A DNA stretch of 25,894 bases from Lysobacterales bacterium (GTDB taxonomy: Bacteria > Pseudomonadota > Gammaproteobacteria > Xanthomonadales > S139-57). This document shows, piece by piece, positions 16,369 through 23,176 of this stretch. The translations under genes and the position numbers were made by a program. The DNA lies in contig JALWTZ010000149.1 in NCBI GenBank assembly GCA_026993285.1, positions 1 to 25,894 on the forward strand. Reading direction: 5' to 3'. The notes beneath the pieces are model-generated. The model saw only the letters and a list, made by a program, of their open reading frames with translations, was not told the origin of the DNA and ran no database searches. Each line of letters begins with the position of its first letter. Position 1 is the first letter of the stretch.

Positions 16369-18347
16369 TGAAAACCCTGCTGAAATGGGTGCTGATCCTG
16401 GCAGTCCTGGTCCTGCTCATCGGTGTGGCGGTGGTACTGCTGGTCAACCCGGATGACTACCGCGAGGAAATCAGCCAACAGGCCAGCCAGGCCCTGGGTA
16501 CCGAAGTACGGCTGGATGGCCCGCTGAAACTGTCACTCTGGCCCAGCCTGGGGCTGGTTACTGAAAATGTGCAGGTGCTGCAACCGCAAGGTTTTGGTGA
16601 TGGCTTGTGGCTGGAAGCCGGACAGGTGGCGTTTTCCACCGCGGTCGTACCCCTGTTGCAGGGGCAGGTACAACTGGGAGAGATCCGCCTGCAGGGCGTT
16701 CGCCTGCGACTGGTTCGCAAGGCCGACGGAAAGGCCAACTGGGAGCAACTGGCCGGCAAGGCCGGGAAGCCGGGCAATACGGAAGCAACAGATGGCGTGG
16801 ATACCGATAAAGCACCGATCTCTTTGAAACTGGCAGGCTTGTATCTGGATGATGTGGAACTGGACTACATTGACCAGTCGGCAAAAACGGAACAACGCTT
16901 CCGCATTGACCAGTTGTCACTGGAAGGCCTGGGTGGACAGAGCCCGGCCAGATTCAGCATGGCCGCCGAAATCAGTACACCGGAAGTCTTTCACATTCGT
17001 CTGGAGAGCCGTATCCAACCCAAGGCGGATTTTAGCGAGATCGCCATTCAAGACCTGCAGTTGACCCTGCGTGGTGACAGCCTGCCACAGCCACTTTCCC
17101 TCAAGGGGGCCTTGCAGATTCAACCGGAAGCCGGCCAGGTCGACATTACAAGCCTGAATATTCTGGACAAGTTGCAGATACAGGGCCGTGCTGGCCAGAA
17201 GCTCGACCTGCAAATTCGGGCGGATGGGCTGGACCTCAAACCCTGGCTGCGGAACCTGCCACTGCAAGAAGATGCCCTGGCGCCGCTGGAAATGAAACTG
17301 TCAGTCCAGGGCACGCCGGCGGCGCTGGCCGTGAAACTGGAAAAACTGCATATGGAACCGGTACGCCTGACGGGTCAGCTCCAGTGGGATGGTCGCCTGA
17401 AAGGCCAGCTGAATCTGGCTGCGCTGGACCTGGATGCGCTGTTGCAGCCGGCATCCGGGGAACAGTCATCCGCAGAAGCGCCTGCAGACCAGCCCTTGAT
17501 GCAAGCCGGGCAACTGCCGAACCTGCGGGCAGACATGAAAATAACGCTGGCCGGCTTGAAGGTCTCCGGCCTGCAAATGCAGAATCTGCAACTGCATGTA
17601 CAAACCCGGCCCGGGCAGCTGGCACTGCAATCCTTCACCGCCGATCTGTATCAGGGCAAGGTGGAGACAACCGCCATACTCAAGGCCAGCGGCAAGGCCG
17701 TGTCATTGCAAACCAGGGGGCAACTGCAGGGCATTCAGGCTGAACCGCTGCTCAAGGATCTGACCGGGAAGAAACTGTTGACCGGTGAAGGCGGGGCAGA
17801 ATGGGCCTTGCAAACAGATCTGAGCTCGCAACAAGCCTTGATGGAACAGCTGAACGGCAAGGCCGGCCTGCGTTTTGAAAATGGCGCCATTCTGGGGATC
17901 AATATCGCCGAGCGGATTCGTCAGGGCTGGGCCTTGCTGAAGGGCCAGCCCTATGAAGCGCCCAAAACACCGCCCAAAACCGATTTTGCCGAACTGCGGG
18001 CCAGTGTGCAGATCGATAACGGAGTGGCGGACAATCAGGATTTCCTGCTGCAATCCCCCCTGTTGCGGGTGACGGGAAAGGGGCAGGTTGATCTGGGCGC
18101 ACAATCCATCAACTACGCCTTGACACCGGTGATTGTCGGTACCTTGACCGGCCAGAACGGAGAATCACTGGATCAGCTCAAGGGCGTACCCATTCCCTTG
18201 AAGATCAAGGGCTCGATGGCATCGCCTTCCATCAAGCTGGATCTGGCACGGGCGTTTACCGAACAGCAGAAGAAAAAGCTGAAAAAGAAGGCCGAGAAGG
18301 AACTGATGAATGCCCTGTTCGGCAAGAAGAAAAAAGACAAGGACTAG
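16365..18347 (+). CDS. asmA: AsmA-family inner-membrane protein
   Basis: AsmA-like proteins are inner-membrane-anchored periplasmic beta-rich proteins. Larger relatives (TamB, YhdP) bridge the envelope and move phospholipid; AsmA itself is tied to outer-membrane assembly. One N-terminal anchor helix (about 6-28, LLKWVLILAVLVLLIGVAVV split) is followed by the AsmA N-terminal signature with ALGTEVRLDGPLKLSLWPSLGL, and a C-terminal AsmA_2-type region (about 500-620) with LNGKAGLRFENGAILGINIAE. The tail (about 633-660) is extremely lysine-rich. ATG 16365 overlaps the chpC stop; the next codon, ATG 16368, has better spacing to GGAG (16358-16361) and may be the real start. It ends tail-to-tail with tag, sharing CTAG. 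Placement at the end of a chp operon is unusual. Confidence 0.88.
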   Translation: MMKTLLKWVLILAVLVLLIGVAVVLLVNPDDYREEISQQASQALGTEVRLDGPLKLSLWPSLGLVTENVQVLQPQGFGDGLWLEAGQVAFSTAVVPLLQGQVQLGEIRLQGVRLRLVRKADGKANWEQLAGKAGKPGNTEATDGVDTDKAPISLKLAGLYLDDVELDYIDQSAKTEQRFRIDQLSLEGLGGQSPARFSMAAEISTPEVFHIRLESRIQPKADFSEIAIQDLQLTLRGDSLPQPLSLKGALQIQPEAGQVDITSLNILDKLQIQGRAGQKLDLQIRADGLDLKPWLRNLPLQEDALAPLEMKLSVQGTPAALAVKLEKLHMEPVRLTGQLQWDGRLKGQLNLAALDLDALLQPASGEQSSAEAPADQPLMQAGQLPNLRADMKITLAGLKVSGLQMQNLQLHVQTRPGQLALQSFTADLYQGKVETTAILKASGKAVSLQTRGQLQGIQAEPLLKDLTGKKLLTGEGGAEWALQTDLSSQQALMEQLNGKAGLRFENGAILGINIAERIRQGWALLKGQPYEAPKTPPKTDFAELRASVQIDNGVADNQDFLLQSPLLRVTGKGQVDLGAQSINYALTPVIVGTLTGQNGESLDQLKGVPIPLKIKGSMASPSIKLDLARAFTEQQKKKLKKKAEKELMNALFGKKKKDKD

Positions 18348-18916
18348 TTTTCACGGTTATGGCTGTGTAGCGGGCAACCCAGCAGGTGATCATCCACCAT
18401 GCCGGTGGCTTGCATGAAGGCGTAGCAGATCACCGGCCCGACAAACTGGAAGCCGTTTCGTTTCAAGGCCCGACTCATGGCTTGCGAGCGGCTGTCCTGG
18501 GCGGGGACGGCATCCATGCTTCGCCACTGGTTGATGATGGGCTGGCCGCCGACAAAAGCCCATAGCCAGGTTACAGGATCTTCCCGTTCGCCCAGTTGCA
18601 GCCAGGCACGGGCATTCTGCCGGCAGGCATGCATTTTCAACCGGTTGCGAATCAGCCCCGGATCCTGCAACCAGTCGTCCAGTTGTCGGTCGCTGGCCGT
18701 GGCCAGCCACTGGGGATCAAAGCCCTGAAACACCTTGCGATAGTGTTCGCGTTTTTCCAGCACGGTACGCCAGCTCAGGCCGGCCTGCAGTCCTTCCAGC
18801 AGCAGAAACTCGAACAGGCGACCGGCATCACGAACCGGCCGGCCCCATTCCTGATCGTGGTAGGCTCTTTCCAGCTCGCTTTTTTTCGCCCAGGGGCAGA
18901 TGTTCGCTGCTTCCAT
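18344..18916 (-). CDS. tag: DNA-3-methyladenine glycosylase I
   Basis: TAG excises N3-methyladenine from alkylated DNA as the first step of base excision repair. The 190-residue protein matches E. coli TAG throughout: AYHDQEWGRPV, LLLEGLQAGLSWRTVL (containing the conserved catalytic-pocket Glu), and KRNGFQFVGPVICYAFMQATGMVDDH. The zinc-snap ligands are present as Cys7, His20, His177 and Cys181. The ATG at 18916 gives the family's normal N terminus; the frame remains open for 75 further codons upstream but that extension (Arg/Thr-rich) resembles nothing in the family. The stop TAG shares the palindrome CTAG with the asmA stop. It is a lone minus-strand gene between two plus-strand operons. Confidence 0.93.
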   Translation of the reverse strand: MEAANICPWAKKSELERAYHDQEWGRPVRDAGRLFEFLLLEGLQAGLSWRTVLEKREHYRKVFQGFDPQWLATASDRQLDDWLQDPGLIRNRLKMHACRQNARAWLQLGEREDPVTWLWAFVGGQPIINQWRSMDAVPAQDSRSQAMSRALKRNGFQFVGPVICYAFMQATGMVDDHLLGCPLHSHNREN

Positions 18917-18973
18917 TTGCGCAGTCTGCGGGGCGAGTTGCTGGCCGTCAAGCCGTAGTTTCCCACCCAGAGA

Positions 18974-19082
18974 ACCCGGTGTGCCCGGCTCATCCTGCCT
19001 TGTGGGCAATTCCGTTCGTGGCATGAACCGGGTAAACTGCCCAACCGGTGCGAATCCTGAAGTCGTGCGGAAACGGGTTCGC
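18974..19082 (+). other. possible structured leader upstream of trpG
   Basis: In the 239-bp gap between divergent tag and trpG, three complementary pairs can form on the plus strand. ACCCGG (18974-18979) pairs with CCGGGT (19028-19033). TGGGCA (19003-19008) pairs with TGCCCA (19038-19043); these two pairings cross, as in a pseudoknot or a pair of competing structures. GCGAATCC (19050-19057) pairs with GGGTTCGC (19075-19082) with one G-U. I find no leader peptide with tandem Trp codons and no T-tract, so a classical trp attenuator is not supported. The region matches no riboswitch I recognise; short complementary blocks can occur by chance in GC-rich DNA. Confidence 0.3.
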
Positions 19083-19155
19083 CTTGCACACGAAGAAACC
19101 TCCGGCCTCTGCCGCAGACCTGGATTTGAGGCAAATACCATACGGGAGTGGCGGC

Positions 19156-19734
19156 ATGCTGCTGATGATCGACAATTATGACTCCTTTACCTACAACCTG
19201 GTGCAATACTTTGCCGAACTGGGTGCGGAGGTGGTGGTTCATCGCAATGATGCCATTTCAGTAGCGGATATCGAGTCGCTGAAACCGGAGAAAATCGTAC
19301 TTTCACCTGGCCCGTGTACCCCCAATGAAGCCGGCATTTCCCTGGAAGTGATTCACCGCTTTGCCGGCCAGATACCGCTGCTGGGCGTGTGTCTGGGGCA
19401 TCAAAGCATTGCCCAGGCCTTTGGTGGCCAAGTGGTACGGGCCCGAGCGGTCATGCATGGCAAGACCTCTGCCATTCACCATCGTGGCGAGGGTGTGTTC
19501 AAGGGCTTGAACAATCCATTGGAGGCCACCCGTTACCACTCCCTGGTCGTGGCGCGTGACAAGCTGCCAGACTGCCTGGAAATCACCGCCTGGACAGAAG
19601 ACGAACAGGGCCACATGGATGAAATCATGGGCCTGCGGCATCGGGAATGGGCAGTGGAGGGTGTTCAGTTTCACCCGGAATCCATACTGACCGAGCAGGG
19701 TCACGCATTGTTGAAAAATTTCCTGGAGCAATAG
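19156..19734 (+). CDS. trpG: anthranilate synthase glutamine amidotransferase subunit
   Basis: TrpG is the class-I glutamine amidotransferase that supplies ammonia to TrpE for making anthranilate from chorismate. The 192-residue protein has the catalytic triad Cys79 (LGVCLGHQ), His173 and Glu175 (VQFHPESIL), and the oxyanion-loop segment LSPGPCTPNEAG. Start ATG 19156 gives the standard N terminus MLLMIDNYDSFTYNLVQYF and follows GGGAG (19144-19148). An in-frame upstream ATG at 19048 would add 36 residues unlike the family. PabA is the main alternative, and dual use in folate synthesis is known for such subunits, but clustering with trpD and trpC supports TrpG. trpE is not in the window. Confidence 0.94.
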   Translation: MLLMIDNYDSFTYNLVQYFAELGAEVVVHRNDAISVADIESLKPEKIVLSPGPCTPNEAGISLEVIHRFAGQIPLLGVCLGHQSIAQAFGGQVVRARAVMHGKTSAIHHRGEGVFKGLNNPLEATRYHSLVVARDKLPDCLEITAWTEDEQGHMDEIMGLRHREWAVEGVQFHPESILTEQGHALLKNFLEQ

Positions 19735-19737
19735 GGC

Positions 19738-20751
19738 ATGAAAAGCATCTTGAAACAGCTGGCAGCCGGTCAGGACCTGAGTGAAAAAACCATGGAGCAG
19801 GCCATGAACCAGGTGATGACCGGCCAGGCCACGCCCGCGCAGATCGGTGCGTTGCTGATGGGCTTGCGACAGAAGGGAGAGACTGTCGAAGAAATTACGG
19901 CGGCGGCTCGTGTCATGCGCCGCCTGGCGGAACCAGTCAAGGTTTCGGCAAAACCACTGGTGGATACTTGCGGTACTGGCGGTGATGGCGCGGGGATTTT
20001 CAATGTTTCCACCGCCGCAGCCATCGTGGCGGCAGCCTGCGGGGTGAAGATTGCCAAGCATGGCAATCGCTCGGTTTCCAGTACTACCGGCAGTGCCGAT
20101 GTGCTGGAACAGGCCGGGGTCAACCTGGATGTACGTCCGGAAGATGTGGCCCAATGTGTCGAGGAAGTGGGTATTGGCTTTCTGTTTGCACCGGCCCATC
20201 ACAGCGCGATGAAGTTCGCCATTGGTCCCCGGCGGGAACTGGGCATGCGCACCCTGTTCAACGTGCTGGGACCACTGACCAACCCGGCCGGTGCCAAACG
20301 GCAGGTACTGGGCGTGTTTGCGCCGGAATGGCAACAACCGCTGGCGGAAGTGTTGAGAACGCTGGGCAGTGAACGGGTCATGGTGGTACACGCCGGGGAT
20401 GGGCTGGATGAGATCTCCGTGGCAGCGCCCACCCGGGTGGTGGAGCTCAAGCATGGAGAAATTTCGGAGTATTCGATCAATCCGGCAGAACTGGGCATTT
20501 GGTATACCAGCCTGAAGGATGCACAGGTCAACACGGCTGCGGAAAGTCTGCAGTTGATCGAAAGTGCTTTCCAGGGAGACAGTGGTATTGCCGCGGATCT
20601 GATTGCGCTTAATGCCGCTGCCGTATTGCAGGTGGCGGATCTGGCTGAAGACCTGCTGGAAGGTCTGGTCAAGGCGCGCACGGCCATGGGTAACGGCAAG
20701 GCCCTGAAAACCCTGCACAGGCTGCGTGATTTGACCCGGAGCATGGCCTGA
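19738..20751 (+). CDS. trpD: anthranilate phosphoribosyltransferase
   Basis: TrpD transfers the phosphoribosyl group of PRPP to anthranilate, the second committed step of tryptophan synthesis. The 337-residue length is standard for the monofunctional enzyme. The PRPP/Mg site is clear: DTCGTGGDGAGIFNVST with GTGGDG at 79-84, and KHGNRSVSSTTGSADVLE from about 107. Substrate-side motifs FAPAHHSAMK and GPLTNPAGAKRQVLGVF follow. It starts three bases after trpG and its TGA stop overlaps the trpC ATG (TGATG), so trpG-trpD-trpC is one coupled unit, the arrangement found in Pseudomonas and Xanthomonas. Confidence 0.96.
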   Translation: MKSILKQLAAGQDLSEKTMEQAMNQVMTGQATPAQIGALLMGLRQKGETVEEITAAARVMRRLAEPVKVSAKPLVDTCGTGGDGAGIFNVSTAAAIVAAACGVKIAKHGNRSVSSTTGSADVLEQAGVNLDVRPEDVAQCVEEVGIGFLFAPAHHSAMKFAIGPRRELGMRTLFNVLGPLTNPAGAKRQVLGVFAPEWQQPLAEVLRTLGSERVMVVHAGDGLDEISVAAPTRVVELKHGEISEYSINPAELGIWYTSLKDAQVNTAAESLQLIESAFQGDSGIAADLIALNAAAVLQVADLAEDLLEGLVKARTAMGNGKALKTLHRLRDLTRSMA

Positions 20752-21554
20752 TGAATGGCATGGCCGATATCCTGAAAACCATCCTTGCCCGCAAGGTGGA
20801 AGAAATCCGTGACGGCGCGGAAAAACTTCCACTGGTGGAGCTGAGCCGCAGGGTGGAGGCTGCCCCACCGGTGCGCGGTTTTTACCAGTCCATGCTGCAG
20901 AAACGGGCGGCAGGGCAGCCGGCGGTCATTGCCGAAATCAAGAAGGCTTCACCCAGCAAGGGGGTCATCCGGGAGGATTTTGACCCGGCGGCCATTGCCA
21001 CCAGCTATGAACAGCATGGCGCCGCCTGTCTTTCCGTACTGACGGATGTGGATTTTTTCCAGGGGCATGCGGATTATCTGCAACAGGCGCGTGCAGCCAC
21101 CGCGCTGCCGGTGATCCGCAAGGATTTCATCATCGACCCGTGGCAGGTTTACGAGGCACGGGTCATGGGTGCCGATTGCATCCTGTTGATTGTGGCTGCA
21201 CTGGGTGATGCCCAGTTGCTGGAGCTGACCCTGCTGGCGCGTGAACTGGGCATGGATGTGCTGGTGGAAGTCCATGACGAAGCTGAAATGCTGCGTGCGC
21301 TGGACCTGCCCACACCGCTGGTGGGTGTGAACAATCGCAATCTGCGCACCTTTGAAGTCAGCCTGGATACGACGCTTTCCTTGCTCTCGCAGGTACCGGA
21401 AGACCGCCTGCTGGTTACCGAGAGTGGTATTCATACGGCCGCGGATGTGCAGAAGATGCAAGCGGCTGGCGTGCATGCCTTTCTGGTGGGAGAAGCCTTC
21501 ATGCGCCAGCCAGACCCCGGTCAGGCGCTGGCTGCGCTGTTTCATCCGGGCTGA
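20751..21554 (+). CDS. trpC: indole-3-glycerol phosphate synthase
   Basis: TrpC closes the indole ring, converting carboxyphenylaminodeoxyribulose phosphate to indole-3-glycerol phosphate. It is a monofunctional (beta/alpha)8 barrel of 267 residues with the expected landmarks: AEIKKASPSKG (the substrate-binding and catalytic Lys), SVLTDVDFFQG, IRKDFIIDPWQVYEAR, VGVNNRNLRTF and LLVTESGIHT ending in the phosphate-binding loop VGEAFMR. There is no PRAI (TrpF) extension. The ATG at 20751 overlaps the trpD stop; a second in-frame ATG at 20760 is also possible. It is followed after 50 bp by an unrecognised gene on the same strand. Confidence 0.96.
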   Translation: MNGMADILKTILARKVEEIRDGAEKLPLVELSRRVEAAPPVRGFYQSMLQKRAAGQPAVIAEIKKASPSKGVIREDFDPAAIATSYEQHGAACLSVLTDVDFFQGHADYLQQARAATALPVIRKDFIIDPWQVYEARVMGADCILLIVAALGDAQLLELTLLARELGMDVLVEVHDEAEMLRALDLPTPLVGVNNRNLRTFEVSLDTTLSLLSQVPEDRLLVTESGIHTAADVQKMQAAGVHAFLVGEAFMRQPDPGQALAALFHPG

Positions 21555-21568
21555 ACCCGGGGCGGTCG

Positions 21569-21577
21569 TGGTATAGT
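21569..21577 (+). promoter_or_regulatory. candidate extended -10 promoter for the gene at 21605
   Basis: TGGTATAGT forms an extended -10 element (TG at 21569-21570, TATAGT at 21572-21577) in the short gap after trpC. It would start a transcript near 21584, about 20 bases before the next ATG. No good -35 is seen, which extended -10 promoters tolerate. One short element is modest evidence. Confidence 0.35.
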
Positions 21578-21604
21578 CGTGGCAAGACCTGTCTGGAGGT
21601 GGCC

Positions 21605-22363
21605 ATGACACCGGAAGAAAAACGGGCCCAGCTGGTACAGCTGAAAAAGGAATCCGTCATTGAACTACTGGATACCGCTGTGGCCGTTCACGGCCTTTCC
21701 ACCGAGGATTACCTCTCCCTCAAGCAAGATCTGCTTTCTCGGATAGAGCGGGATACCGGTCACCAGACCGGCCTGTTCCAGTGGCTGGAACAGGCCAACA
21801 TGATGGCGGCCCAGTGCCTGGGAGATCCTTCCATCCAGATTGCCGTGGGTGCGGAAATTCGCGAGGAAATCCTGGAAGAAAAGCCGGAAAAACCACGCAA
21901 GACCAAGGTGGATGCCAAGGCCGCGCCGGTGGATTACAAGGCCGCCCTGCTCAGGCAGATTGAACTGTTGCCGCCCTGGTTGAATGAAAAGGAAGTCAAG
22001 CATTACCAGGAGCTGGTGCGCCGCCTGCCCCGTGGCAAGCCCAGTGAAGGGCTGGCGATGAATACCGTGGGGGATGCGGAATATGAATTGCTGGAGAAGG
22101 TGCGTGAGCGCTTCAGCAAGAAAATGGACCAGCTGGTGGCCAAGGCACCGGAACTGTTTCGCGACAAACTGGAACAGCCGGATGGCTCGGTGCGCTGGGT
22201 GAATGTGGAAAAAAACCTGCGTCTGCAATTGAAGCGGGTTTCCAGTGTTCGCCAGTTCCTTGCCTTCAAGGATCTGGTGGCCCGTTTTGTTCGTGATTAC
22301 AAGCTGCGAAAGCAGCAGGCACAGAAAAAAGGTGGGCTGATGAGCAAGCTCAAGTTCTGGTAA
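21605..22363 (+). CDS. hypothetical protein, soluble and charged, between trpC and clp
   Basis: I do not recognise this 252-residue protein. No signal peptide, membrane helix, cysteine cluster or known catalytic motif is visible. It appears mostly helical and highly charged: an N-terminal helical part (1-85, beginning MTPEEKRAQLVQLKKESV), a Lys/Glu-rich hinge (about 86-108, containing EEKPEKPRKTKVDAKAAP), a second helical region with LPPWLNEKEVKHYQELVRRL, and a basic C-terminal tail (about 223-252) ending KKGGLMSKLKFW. ATG 21605 is preceded by GGAGG (21595-21599) with ideal spacing; a GTG two codons earlier overlaps that site. Codon use resembles the neighbours. It follows trpC on the same strand but may have its own promoter, so a role in tryptophan synthesis should not be assumed. 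Confidence 0.85.
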   Translation: MTPEEKRAQLVQLKKESVIELLDTAVAVHGLSTEDYLSLKQDLLSRIERDTGHQTGLFQWLEQANMMAAQCLGDPSIQIAVGAEIREEILEEKPEKPRKTKVDAKAAPVDYKAALLRQIELLPPWLNEKEVKHYQELVRRLPRGKPSEGLAMNTVGDAEYELLEKVRERFSKKMDQLVAKAPELFRDKLEQPDGSVRWVNVEKNLRLQLKRVSSVRQFLAFKDLVARFVRDYKLRKQQAQKKGGLMSKLKFW

Positions 22364-22379
22364 TCCGCACGCGATTACC
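22359..22379. terminator. symmetrical hairpin spanning both stops of convergent genes
   Basis: GGTAATC (22359-22365) and GATTACC (22373-22379) form a perfect 7-bp stem around a 7-base loop. The left arm contains the TAA of the plus-strand gene and the right arm contains the TAA (tta on plus) of clp, only 11 bases apart. There is no T-tract on either strand, so it may act as a transcript-end stabiliser or weak bidirectional terminator. Confidence 0.4.
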
Positions 22380-23034
22380 GCGCATCCAGCACCACGATGG
22401 TCTTGCCGGAGACATTGATCATGCCGTCTTCTTCCAGTTCCTTGAGTACACGCCCGGCCATTTCACGGGAACAGCCGACGATGCGGCTGATCTCCTGCCG
22501 GGAGATGCGGATCTGGATGCCATCGGGATGGGTCATGGCATCCGGTTCCTGGCAGAGATCCAGCAGTGTACGGGCCACCCGGCCGGTGACATCCATGAAA
22601 GCCAGACGGCTGACCTTGCGGCTGGTATGCAACAGGCGGGCAGTCAGCTGGGTGCCAATGGCAAAGAGGATGTCGGCCTTGTATTCGGCCAGCGTGGTTT
22701 CAAACAGTACCCACAGGCGGTCGTAGGTAATCTCGGCCATTTCCGTGGGTGTGCGCGTGCGTACCAGCACTTCCCGCCTTTCCGGGCGCATGAATAACCC
22801 CATTTCGCCCAGAAAATCCCCCTTGTTGAGATAGCTCAGGATCAGTTCGTGGCCTTCCTCGTCTTCGGTGGAGATGCTCAGGGAGCCTTCCATGATGTAA
22901 TACAGGGTACTGGCCCGGTCTCCAGGGCGAATGATGGCCGTCTTGTTGGGGTATTTCTTCTTGTGACAGCAAGCCAGAAATGCCTCCATGGCTTCCGGGT
23001 TCGGTGGCAGAAAGTCGTCTCTTTTCATCTGCAT
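22375..23034 (-). CDS. clp: CRP/FNR-family regulator of the Clp type (Vfr/CRP homologue)
   Basis: This 219-residue transcription factor has an N-terminal cyclic-nucleotide-type beta barrel (about 15-125), a dimerisation helix (about 118-145) and a C-terminal winged helix with SRQEISRIVGCSREMAGRVL. Arg180, Glu181 and Arg185 of the recognition helix match E. coli CRP, so a TGTGA-N6-TCACA-like site is expected. In the phosphate-binding cassette (GEMGLF, then PERREVLVRTRT) Arg87 matches CRP Arg82, but Glu88 replaces CRP Ser83; Thr137-Ser138 match CRP Thr127-Ser128. The cassette closely resembles Xanthomonas Clp (TREVILRTRT), a c-di-GMP-responsive homologue. Start ATG 23034 has AGGAG four bases upstream on the minus strand; further in-frame starts at 23058 (ATG) and 23061 (GTG) exist. 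The neighbour trpC is as in Pseudomonas (vfr) and Xanthomonas (clp). Confidence 0.9.
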   Translation of the reverse strand: MQMKRDDFLPPNPEAMEAFLACCHKKKYPNKTAIIRPGDRASTLYYIMEGSLSISTEDEEGHELILSYLNKGDFLGEMGLFMRPERREVLVRTRTPTEMAEITYDRLWVLFETTLAEYKADILFAIGTQLTARLLHTSRKVSRLAFMDVTGRVARTLLDLCQEPDAMTHPDGIQIRISRQEISRIVGCSREMAGRVLKELEEDGMINVSGKTIVVLDAR

Positions 23035-23078
23035 GAAGCTCCTGTTGCAGGGCGACATCACCCGCCTTTTCTCAATGC

Positions 23079-23087
23079 TTTATAGCA
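23079..23087 (-). promoter_or_regulatory. candidate extended -10 promoter for clp, inside an inverted repeat
   Basis: On the minus strand TGCTATAAA (TG plus one base plus TATAAA) is an extended -10 element, giving a transcript start near 23072, about 38 bases before the clp ATG. It lies within the inverted repeat ATGCT-TTAT-AGCAT (23075-23088), which could be an operator over the promoter. The -35 (CTGCAA, 23101-23106) is poor. Confidence 0.4.
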
Positions 23088-23128
23088 TAATAAACCGCTG
23101 TTGCAGGAAAGCAAATGCTTCCCAATCC

Positions 23129-23153
23129 CATCACCGGGCATATTTCCGTGATG
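23129..23153. promoter_or_regulatory. inverted repeat in the clp / membrane-protein divergent region
   Basis: CATCACCGG (23129-23137) and CCGTGATG (23146-23153) are complementary over eight pairs with one bulged base. It lies 24 bp before the start of the small membrane protein gene and about 100 bp upstream of clp. The arms face TCAC...GTGA, the reverse of a CRP site, so it is not a standard autoregulatory CRP box. Function unknown; it could also fold as an RNA hairpin in the 5' leader of the membrane-protein transcript. Confidence 0.35.
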
Positions 23154-23176
23154 AATGGCTCAATCTGGAGGTTTTC

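Noticed and set aside
19041..19090. A tRNA-like T-arm (GGTGCGAATCC) near the trpG leader.
   Set aside because: No acceptor stem, anticodon arm or D-arm can be built around it.
18917..19141. An N-terminal extension of tag (75 extra codons in frame).
   Set aside because: The added residues are unlike TAG proteins, and the ATG at 18916 gives the normal N terminus with the zinc Cys at residue 7.
18917..19155. A trp attenuator with a leader peptide.
   Set aside because: No short frame with adjacent Trp codons and no terminator with a T-run before trpG.
23129..23153. A CRP binding site for autoregulation.
   Set aside because: The arms read TCAC...GTGA with a long spacer, the opposite orientation to TGTGA-N6-TCACA.
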